Positions 1 to 5,696 of a DNA stretch of 5,696 nucleotides are shown in pieces. The stretch comes from an uncultured Bacteroidales bacterium (GTDB taxonomy: Bacteria > Bacteroidota > Bacteroidia > Bacteroidales > P3). The DNA lies in NCBI GenBank assembly GCA_947176875.1, contig CAMWSI010000065.1, forward strand, positions 1 through 5,696, written 5' to 3'. Position 1 is the first letter of the stretch; each line of letters starts with the position of its first letter. Below the pieces are notes generated by a model, which did not search any database, was not told the origin of the DNA, and saw nothing but the letters and a program-made list of their open reading frames with translations. The position numbers and the translations under genes were made by a program.

Positions 1-1
1 C

Positions 2-61
2 CTTTACGTTAACAGAAAGGCCGCGACCGTGTTCGCCGCCTTGGAAGCCCGGTTGCAATAA
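2..61 (+). CDS. C-terminal tail of an upstream gene (partial, unidentified)
   Basis: This frame is open from the left edge and reads LYVNRKAATVFAALEARLQ before a TAA at 59-61. Codon choice (gcc, gcg, acc, gtg, ttc) matches the GC-ending bias of the genes to the right. The other two forward frames look worse: one stops at 10-12, and the third reads an Arg/Pro/Cys-rich peptide. The tail is alanine-rich and probably helical. It is too short to identify a family. If real, its stop lies 46 bases before nifJ, on the same strand and with no recognisable promoter between, so the two could be co-transcribed. The short length makes a chance open frame possible. Confidence 0.45.
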   Translation, partial: LYVNRKAATVFAALEARLQ

Positions 62-107
62 CGGGCGATAACAAATGGAATAAAACAAAAACACAATAAA
101 TCAAATC
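62..107 (+). promoter_or_regulatory. A-rich leader of nifJ without Shine-Dalgarno
   Basis: The stretch is strongly A-rich, especially from about 78, and has no AGGAGG-like site before the ATG at 108. A-rich, SD-less leaders are common for well-translated Bacteroidota genes. No TAnnTTTG element is visible between 62 and 107, so the nifJ promoter is probably further left, either inside or before the upstream gene. The only partial match is TACGTTAA at 5-12, which is poor. Confidence 0.4.
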
Positions 108-3100
108 ATGGCAAAAGAAAAGAAATTCATGACCTGTGACGGGAATGAAGCCGCGGCGCACGGCGCTTCTATGTTCAGCGAAGTGGCGGCCATTTACCCC
201 ATCACCCCCTCTTCTCCTATGGCGGAGCATATCGACGACTGGGCGGCTGCCGGCCGTCTGAATATGTTCGGAGACAAGGTCCGCGTATTGGAAATGCAGT
301 CCGAAGCGGGTGCGGCCGGTGCCGTACACGGTTCGTTGCAGGCCGGTGCGCTGACCACAACCTACACCGCTTCCCAGGGGTTGTTGCTGATGATCCCGAA
401 CATGTACAAGATTGCGGGCGAACTGTTGCCGGGCGTATTCCATGTTACGGCGCGTACGATTGCCGCCCATGCGTTGTCCATTTTCGGCGACCATTCCGAT
501 ATTTACGCCACGCGTCAGACCGGTTTCGCCTTTTTGGCTTCCGGTTCGGTGCAGGAGGTCATGGATCTGGCCGGCGTAGCCCATTTGGCCGCAATCAAGA
601 GCCGCGTGCCGTTCTGCCATTTCTTCGACGGATTCCGTACATCGCACGAAATCCAGAAAATCGAAGCCATCGACATGGAAGACCTCAAAGGTCTTGTGGA
701 TATGAAAGCCTTGCAAGGTTTCCGCGACCGCGCGTTGAATCCCGAACATCCGGTAACGAAGGGCACGGCGCAGAATCCCGACGTATTCTTCCAGGCGCGT
801 GAAGCCTGCAATCCGTATTACGATGCCGTTCCCGACATCGTGAACGAATACATGCAGGAAATCACCAAAATCACGGGACGCGAATACAAACCGTTCACGT
901 ATTATGGTGCGGCCGATGCCGAAAACATCGTCATCGCGATGGGCTCCATTACCGAAACCCTGCGCGAGACCGTGGACTATCTGCTCGGCAAAGGCGAAAA
1001 GGTAGGCGTCGTTTCGGTTCACCTCTATCGTCCGTTCTCCCCCAAATATCTGCTGAACGTATTGCCGAAGAGCGTGAAGCGCATCTGCGTGCTCGACCGC
1101 ACGAAAGAGCCCGGCGCCACGGGCGACCCGCTCTATCTCGACGTGGTGGAAGTGATGAGCCATCTGGAAAACCGTCCGCTGATTATCGGCGGCCGTTTCG
1201 GTCTGAGCTCCAAGGACACGACGCCAGCCCAGATGGTTTCGGTGTTCGAGAACCTCAAGGCCAACGAACCGAAGAACCAGTTTACCGTGGGTATCGTGGA
1301 CGACGTGACGTTCCGTTCGTTGCCCGTATTGCCCGAAATCGACATCGCGCCCGAAGGCACGTTTTCCGCTAAATTCTACGGCTTGGGCGCCGACGGTACC
1401 GTAGGTGCCAACAAGAATTCGATCAAGATTATCGGTAATACGACCGAGAAATACTGCCAGGCTTATTTCGCCTACGACAGTAAGAAATCCGGCGGTTTCA
1501 CGTGTTCGCACCTGCGTTTCGGCGACCGCCCGATCCGTGCGCCCTACCTCGTGACGACGCCCGACTTCGTGGCCTGTCACGTGGCGTCCTATATCTTCAA
1601 ATACCCGGTATTGCGCGGTTTGAAGAAAGGCGGTACGTTCCTGTTGAACTCGTGGTGGGACGTAGAGGAAACCAAGCGTCAGCTGCCGAACGAGATGAAG
1701 CGTTTCATGGCCGAGAACGACATCAAGTTCTATATCATCAACGCCACGCGCATCGCCGAGGAAATAGGTCTGGGCAACCGCACGAACACGATTCTGCAAT
1801 CGGCCTTCTTCAAGATTTCGGGCGTGATTCCGTTTGAACTCGCGGTCAAGGAAATGAAGAAAGCCATCGACAAGTCTTACGGCAAGAAAGGCGAGAACAT
1901 CGTCAAGATGAACTATGCCGCCGTGGATCGCGGCGCCGAATACGAACAGGTGGAGATCTCCGCCGACTGGAAGAACCTGCCCGACGACGACAAGATGGGC
2001 AATCACGGCGGCGACCGGCCCGAATTCATCACGAAGGTCGTGGATATGATCAACGACCAGAAGGGCGACGACCTGCCCGTGAGCGCGTTCCGCGGCCGTG
2101 AAGACGGTACGTTCCCCTGCGGCACGTCCAAGTACGAGAAACGCGGCATTGCGTCGCATGTGCCGGCTTGGGACGCCACGAAGTGTATCCAGTGTAACCA
2201 GTGCTCTTATGTGTGCCCCCACGCCGCCATCCGTCCTTTCGTCATGGATGCGGCCGAGGCGGCGGCTTTGCCGGCCGGTACGGCCACGGTCAAGGCCAAC
2301 GGCAAGGAATTCGAAGGCATGCAGTTCCGTATGCAGGTCAGCGTTTTGGATTGTACGGGCTGCGGCAACTGCGCCGACATCTGCCCGGCCAAGGAAAAGG
2401 CCCTGACGATGCAGCCGTTGCTCGACCAGATGGCCGAGGCCGACCGTTGGGAACACATGGTCAAGAACGTCAAGTCGAAAGCCCATCTCGTGGAAGTTTC
2501 CAAGAGTGTCAAGAACAGCCAGTTCGCACAGCCTCTGTTCGAATTTTCGGGGGCTTGCGGCGGTTGCGGCGAAACCCCGTACATCAAGCTCATCACGCAG
2601 CTGTTCGGCGACCGCATGATGGTGGCCAACGCCACGGGTTGCTCGTCCATCTACGGCGGTTCCTGCCCCTCCATGCCTTACACCTGCAACGAAAACGGTC
2701 AGGGACCGGCTTGGGCCAACTCCCTGTTTGAAGACAACGCCGAATTCGGTCTGGGTATGGCGACGGGCGTCCGCAAGATGCGCGACCGCATCGCGCAGAC
2801 GATGCAGGAAGCCATGGACGACGTGAATACGCCGGCCGATATGAAGAATCTGTTCCGCTCGTGGCTGGATAACCGCGAAGACGGCGACAAGACGAAGGAA
2901 ATCGCGGCCGCGTTGAAGCCGGTTCTGGCTCAGAACGCCGAAAAATGTCCGTACTGCGCCAAGTTGCACGCGCTGGAACAGTATCTGGTCAAGAAGTCGC
3001 AGTGGATATTCGGCGGCGACGGTTGGGGCTACGACATCGGCTACGGCGGTCTGGACCACGTGCTGGCGTCCGGCGAAGACGTGAACGTGTTGGTTGTCGA

Positions 3101-3656
3101 TACCGAAGTATATTCGAATACCGGCGGTCAGGCCTCCAAATCCACGCCGCTCGGCGCCATCGCCAAATTCGCGGCGGCCGGCAAGCGCATCCGCAAGAAA
3201 GATCTCGGCGCGATTGCCATGACCTACGGCTACGTTTATGTGGCGCAGGTAGCCATGGGCGCCGACCAGAACCAGTACCTCAAGGCTTTGAAAGAAGCCG
3301 AAGCCTACCACGGCCCTTCGTTGATCATCGCCTACGCGCCCTGTATCAACCACGGCTTGAAGGCCGGCATGGGCAAGACGCAGAACGAGGCCAAACGCGC
3401 CGTGGAATGCGGCTACTGGCATCTGTGGCGTTTCAACCCGACTTTGGAAGTCGAAGGCAAAAATCCGTTCTCTTTGGACAGCAAGGAGCCGGATTGGAGC
3501 AAGTTCCAGGCTTTTATCGACGGCGAAGTCCGTTACAACTCGCTCAAAAAGATGTTCCCGGCCGAGGCTGAGGAACTCTTCAAGGCGGCTCAGGAAAACG
3601 CGCTGTGGCGTTACCGGCAGTACCGCCGCTTCGCCTCCATGGATTGGGGCTTGTAA
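108..3656 (+). CDS. nifJ: Pyruvate:ferredoxin (flavodoxin) oxidoreductase, single-chain
   Basis: This cytoplasmic enzyme oxidises pyruvate with CoA to acetyl-CoA and CO2 and passes two electrons to ferredoxin or flavodoxin. It is a central step of anaerobic catabolism. At 1182 residues it is full length for the homodimeric family. Seen in the sequence, in order: the N-terminal thiamine-diphosphate pyrimidine domain with YPITPSSPMAE (30-40), Glu66 in LEMQSEAGA and Arg116 in the segment expected to bind pyruvate. Next comes a transketolase-C-like domain (about 260-410) and then the gamma domain with GLGADGTVGANKNS (425-438). The 2x[4Fe-4S] ferredoxin domain follows, with C693/C696/C699/C703 and C749/C752/C755/C759. 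The C-terminal diphosphate domain has proximal-cluster ligands C817, C820, C845 and C1079, and the GDGWGYDIGYGG motif at 970-981 with N1004. All twelve cluster cysteines are present, so it should be active. The start at 108 (MAKEKKFMTCDGNEA) fits the family N-terminus. The protein ends in MDWGL and lacks the long C-terminal extension of the Desulfovibrio africanus enzyme. One oddity is an extra CPYC pair (C947/C950). CGG and ATA codons are rare, suggesting high expression. Identification is very secure; the exact electron acceptor cannot be read from the sequence. Confidence 0.98.
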   Translation: MAKEKKFMTCDGNEAAAHGASMFSEVAAIYPITPSSPMAEHIDDWAAAGRLNMFGDKVRVLEMQSEAGAAGAVHGSLQAGALTTTYTASQGLLLMIPNMYKIAGELLPGVFHVTARTIAAHALSIFGDHSDIYATRQTGFAFLASGSVQEVMDLAGVAHLAAIKSRVPFCHFFDGFRTSHEIQKIEAIDMEDLKGLVDMKALQGFRDRALNPEHPVTKGTAQNPDVFFQAREACNPYYDAVPDIVNEYMQEITKITGREYKPFTYYGAADAENIVIAMGSITETLRETVDYLLGKGEKVGVVSVHLYRPFSPKYLLNVLPKSVKRICVLDRTKEPGATGDPLYLDVVEVMSHLENRPLIIGGRFGLSSKDTTPAQMVSVFENLKANEPKNQFTVGIVDDVTFRSLPVLPEIDIAPEGTFSAKFYGLGADGTVGANKNSIKIIGNTTEKYCQAYFAYDSKKSGGFTCSHLRFGDRPIRAPYLVTTPDFVACHVASYIFKYPVLRGLKKGGTFLLNSWWDVEETKRQLPNEMKRFMAENDIKFYIINATRIAEEIGLGNRTNTILQSAFFKISGVIPFELAVKEMKKAIDKSYGKKGENIVKMNYAAVDRGAEYEQVEISADWKNLPDDDKMGNHGGDRPEFITKVVDMINDQKGDDLPVSAFRGREDGTFPCGTSKYEKRGIASHVPAWDATKCIQCNQCSYVCPHAAIRPFVMDAAEAAALPAGTATVKANGKEFEGMQFRMQVSVLDCTGCGNCADICPAKEKALTMQPLLDQMAEADRWEHMVKNVKSKAHLVEVSKSVKNSQFAQPLFEFSGACGGCGETPYIKLITQLFGDRMMVANATGCSSIYGGSCPSMPYTCNENGQGPAWANSLFEDNAEFGLGMATGVRKMRDRIAQTMQEAMDDVNTPADMKNLFRSWLDNREDGDKTKEIAAALKPVLAQNAEKCPYCAKLHALEQYLVKKSQWIFGGDGWGYDIGYGGLDHVLASGEDVNVLVVDTEVYSNTGGQASKSTPLGAIAKFAAAGKRIRKKDLGAIAMTYGYVYVAQVAMGADQNQYLKALKEAEAYHGPSLIIAYAPCINHGLKAGMGKTQNEAKRAVECGYWHLWRFNPTLEVEGKNPFSLDSKEPDWSKFQAFIDGEVRYNSLKKMFPAEAEELFKAAQENALWRYRQYRRFASMDWGL

Positions 3657-3664
3657 GCGTTTTC

Positions 3665-3727
3665 GGTGTGTCATAAAGGCCAATCTGCGGTGTTATAACG
3701 CCTTGCATCTGACTTCTCTGACACACC
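3665..3727 (+). repeat. 9-bp inverted repeat in the nifJ 3' untranslated region
   Basis: GGTGTGTCA at 3665-3673 is perfectly complementary to TGACACACC at 3719-3727, enclosing 45 bases. Two smaller pairings lie inside: AAGGC (3676-3680) with GCCTT (3700-3704), and the near-palindrome GGTGTTATAACGCC (3689-3702), which has one G-T wobble. These two share bases and could not both form. There is no T-tract directly after the outer stem, so it is not itself an intrinsic terminator. It most likely forms a hairpin at the 3' end of nifJ mRNA, and a role in RNA stability is inference. Confidence 0.5.
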
Positions 3728-3742
3728 TTAACAAGTAAAATC

Positions 3743-3787
3743 AAGGGGTTGTGCCAAAATGCAAATTTTGACACAGCCCTTTTTTTT
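3743..3787 (+). terminator. Rho-independent terminator after nifJ
   Basis: The left arm (3743-3760, AAGGGGTTGTGCCAAAAT) pairs with the right arm (3765-3781, ATTTTGACACAGCCCTT) around a GCAA loop. The stem has one bulged G, one G-T wobble and one C-A mismatch. An eight-base T run follows at 3780-3787. It lies 86 bases after the nifJ stop and just before the promoter of the next gene, so it separates the two transcription units. On the minus strand the same hairpin is followed by TTGATTTTACTTG, a weaker U-tract, so any bidirectional activity would be modest. Confidence 0.88.
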
Positions 3788-3792
3788 GTGGC

Positions 3793-3824
3793 TTTCCGTA
3801 TTCCATTTTTTTGTCGTAACTTTG
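3793..3824 (+). promoter_or_regulatory. Bacteroidota-type promoter for the lipoprotein gene
   Basis: TAACTTTG at 3817-3824 is an exact match to the Bacteroidota -7 consensus TAnnTTTG. TTTC at 3793-3796 matches three of four bases of the -33 TTTG element, with a 20-base spacer, which is in the usual range. Transcription would be expected to begin near 3829-3832, giving a leader of only about 10-20 bases before the ATG. The leader is A/T-rich and has no Shine-Dalgarno site. The position directly after the nifJ terminator supports an independent unit. Confidence 0.75.
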
Positions 3825-3841
3825 TTAGTTATATTAAATTT

Positions 3842-5696
3842 ATGGTTATGAAGAGACTTGGGTTTGGGCGTTTGGCGGCGGGCCTGTTGCTTGCGTTGTT
3901 CGGCGCATGTGGCCGGACGGGCGACCGTCAGGCCGGCTCCGTCGTTTCGGAGCGGACGGTACGTGAAACGATAGACAGCCTAGCCGTGCAGGCACCGGAC
4001 ATGGATCAGACGCTTATCGCCAAAGGCGTGGCGCAGGCGGCGGCCCTGTGGCGGGCCGAAGACGGCACGGAAGCGGACTTTTCGGCCTTCGTGCGGGAGC
4101 ATTTCGCCCGCACGCCCGAAGCCAAGCGGGCCTTGTTCGACAAGATGTCGGAAGCCTTGGAGGTGTTTTACGGCACGTCCAACCAAGTGGCGGTGCGTTT
4201 GCAGAAAGCCGTGCATCTGTCCGGCCCGGAACCCGAAGCCATCGACTATATGCTCGGTTCGTTCGACCCGTACGCGCATCTTTCCGAAGACCTGTTCGCG
4301 AACAAAATCGCGTTTGTGAACATTCTCAATTTCCCGTTCTATACGTTGGAGGAGAAGAACACGCTCGGTGTGGCATGGAACCGTCTGGAATGGGCCTACG
4401 CCCGTTTGGGCGACGCGTTCACGACGCGCGTGCCGGCCGAAATCAACAGTGCCTATGCGCAGGCCTTGGCCGCTTCCGAAAACTATATAGCGGCCTACAA
4501 CATAATGATGGGGCAGTTGCGGACCGACGACGGCCGCCGCCTGTTTCCGGAAGACATGGTGTTGCTGTCGCACTGGAACCTGCGCGACGAGCTCAAATCC
4601 AACTATGCCGACGTACCCGACGCGTACGAGAAGCAGGAGATGATTTACAAAGTCATGGAACGCATCGTGGATCAGACTATTCCGAAAGAAGTCATCAACA
4701 ATGCCGCCTATACGTGGGAACCCTATGCCAACCGGACGTACCGCGATGGCGAGGCGGTGACGTTGGAATCCGAGGGGGCGGAACGCTACGCGCATATCCT
4801 CAACACGTTTCATGTAGAGCGGCGGATTGACGCCTTTTCGCCGGCCCTGCCGACGGGCATCGCGCGTAATTTTGAAAAGGGCATGGAGGTTTCGGCCGAA
4901 GAGATAGAAAAACTGTTCGTGTCTTTGCTCGCTTCGCCCGAAGTAAAGCGGGTGGCGGCCCTGATAAAGGAAAGGCTGGGGCGGGAGCTGCGCCCCTACG
5001 ACATTTGGTACGACGGTTTCAAGAGCCGTTCGGCCATGCCGGAAGATAAACTCACCGAAATAACGCGGAAAAAATATCCCGATGCCGCCGCGTTTGCCGC
5101 GGATATGCAGCGCATGTTGCGTGCGCTCGGTTTTTCGGCGGCGGATGCCCGTTATCTGGCCGACCGCATCGTGGTGGAGAATGCCCGCGGTTCGGGTCAT
5201 GCCTGGGGCGCGCAAGGCCGTTGGGAACCGGCGCGTCTGCGTACGCGCATAGGCGACAAGGGCATGGACTACAAGGGCTACAACATAGCCGTACACGAGT
5301 TCGGCCACAATGTGGAGCAGACGCTCGACCTCTACGACATCGACTATTACACGCTGAACGGCGTGCCGAACACGGCTTTTACGGAAGCCTTGGCGTTTAT
5401 CTTCCAGAAACGCGACCTGTTCCTGCTCGGTTACGACCACAAGATAGACGATAACACCACGCTCGACATCTTTTGGGGCGCCTACGAAATCATGGGAGTC
5501 GCGCTCGTGGATATGTACACCTGGCAATGGCTATACGCCCATCCAGAGGCCACGGCCGCTCAGTTGCGCGATGCCGTGCTGACGATAGCCAAAGATGTGT
5601 GGAACCGCTATTACGAACCGGTGCTCGGCACGCACGATTCGCCGCTCTTGGCCGTGTATTCGCATATGGTGAACGCGCCCATGTATCTGCCCAACT
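3842..5696 (+). CDS. Putative M3-like zinc metallopeptidase lipoprotein (3' end missing)
   Basis: The frame is open for 618 codons with no stop before the window ends, so the C-terminus is missing. The start is the ATG at 3842, right after an A/T-rich leader; the ATG at 3848 (MKRLGFG) is an equally possible start two codons later. The N-terminus has Arg/Lys, a hydrophobic stretch (about residues 11-22) and Cys23 in ALFGAC. This resembles a type II signal with a slightly non-ideal lipobox, so the protein is probably an envelope lipoprotein. A mostly helical, charged region follows (about 40-440). The catalytic signature is HEFGH at 485-489, with Glu515 in NTAFTEALAF, 26 residues after the second His. 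This spacing is close to that of M3 peptidases (HExxH, then a distant Glu as third zinc ligand). GSGHAWGA (450-457) lies just before it, and YSHM then YLPN (606-618) sit where M3 enzymes carry substrate-binding His/Tyr. It therefore probably cleaves peptides, possibly oligopeptides, outside the cytoplasm; the substrate is unknown. Family M3 is inferred from motif spacing only, and another gluzincin family is possible. CGG and ATA codons are frequent, unlike nifJ, as expected for a modestly expressed gene. Confidence 0.85.
   Translation, partial: MVMKRLGFGRLAAGLLLALFGACGRTGDRQAGSVVSERTVRETIDSLAVQAPDMDQTLIAKGVAQAAALWRAEDGTEADFSAFVREHFARTPEAKRALFDKMSEALEVFYGTSNQVAVRLQKAVHLSGPEPEAIDYMLGSFDPYAHLSEDLFANKIAFVNILNFPFYTLEEKNTLGVAWNRLEWAYARLGDAFTTRVPAEINSAYAQALAASENYIAAYNIMMGQLRTDDGRRLFPEDMVLLSHWNLRDELKSNYADVPDAYEKQEMIYKVMERIVDQTIPKEVINNAAYTWEPYANRTYRDGEAVTLESEGAERYAHILNTFHVERRIDAFSPALPTGIARNFEKGMEVSAEEIEKLFVSLLASPEVKRVAALIKERLGRELRPYDIWYDGFKSRSAMPEDKLTEITRKKYPDAAAFAADMQRMLRALGFSAADARYLADRIVVENARGSGHAWGAQGRWEPARLRTRIGDKGMDYKGYNIAVHEFGHNVEQTLDLYDIDYYTLNGVPNTAFTEALAFIFQKRDLFLLGYDHKIDDNTTLDIFWGAYEIMGVALVDMYTWQWLYAHPEATAAQLRDAVLTIAKDVWNRYYEPVLGTHDSPLLAVYSHMVNAPMYLPN

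Noticed and set aside
47..66. Stem GCCCGGTT/AACGGGC as a terminator of the upstream gene
   Set aside because: The stem is short and has a bulge, it overlaps the proposed stop codon, and it is followed by an A-rich stretch rather than a T-tract.
2945..3571. A 208-codon plus-strand open frame inside nifJ
   Set aside because: It is a frame-shifted, Arg-rich shadow of the thiamine-diphosphate domain. The nifJ frame is intact across it, so there is no frameshift or second gene.
9..3683. A 1224-codon open frame on the minus strand covering all of nifJ
   Set aside because: It mirrors nifJ exactly and exists because the GC-ending codon bias removes stops from the antisense frame. Its product is a low-complexity-like mix rich in Arg, His, Val and Gly with no recognisable domain, while the plus strand encodes an unmistakable PFOR.
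3580..3774. A 64-codon minus-strand open frame across the nifJ end and intergenic region
   Set aside because: It runs through the terminator hairpin and the inverted repeat, has no promoter or leader, and its product has no recognisable features.
4048..4830. A 260-codon plus-strand open frame
   Set aside because: It is an out-of-frame reading of the metallopeptidase gene, Arg/Gly-rich, with no promoter, leader or domain of its own.
3980..5527. A 515-codon minus-strand open frame
   Set aside because: It is antisense to the metallopeptidase gene, which carries the lipoprotein signal and HEFGH motif. The minus product shows the same His/Arg/Val-rich shadow composition.

Overview
The window looks like chromosomal DNA from an anaerobic member of the Bacteroidota. 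It is GC-rich for that phylum, which would fit an Alistipes/Rikenellaceae-like organism, but this is inference. Three things support the phylum. A TAnnTTTG-type -7 element stands upstream of the second gene. Both start codons have A/T-rich leaders with no Shine-Dalgarno sequence. The metabolic gene is the single-chain pyruvate:ferredoxin oxidoreductase typical of anaerobes.

Layout: bases 2-61 can be read as the last 19 codons and stop of a gene running in from the left. After a 46-base A-rich gap comes a complete nifJ-type pyruvate:ferredoxin (flavodoxin) oxidoreductase of 1182 residues (108-3656), with all expected thiamine-diphosphate and [4Fe-4S] ligands. The 185-base intergenic region holds a 9-bp inverted repeat, a strong intrinsic terminator and a Bacteroidota-type promoter. 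From 3842 to the right edge an open, unfinished gene encodes a predicted lipoprotein with a HEFGH zinc-metallopeptidase motif. It is truncated by the window end.

Functionally the two main genes look independent. nifJ is central carbon and energy metabolism in the cytoplasm: it oxidises pyruvate to acetyl-CoA and CO2 and reduces ferredoxin or flavodoxin. The second gene is a predicted envelope peptidase, separated from nifJ by a terminator and with its own promoter. Codon use differs as well: nifJ mostly avoids CGG and ATA, whereas the peptidase gene uses both repeatedly, consistent with high expression of nifJ. There is no mobile element, CRISPR array, RNA gene or defence cassette. I see no evidence of a new multi-gene system. 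The least understood item is the truncated metallopeptidase lipoprotein.
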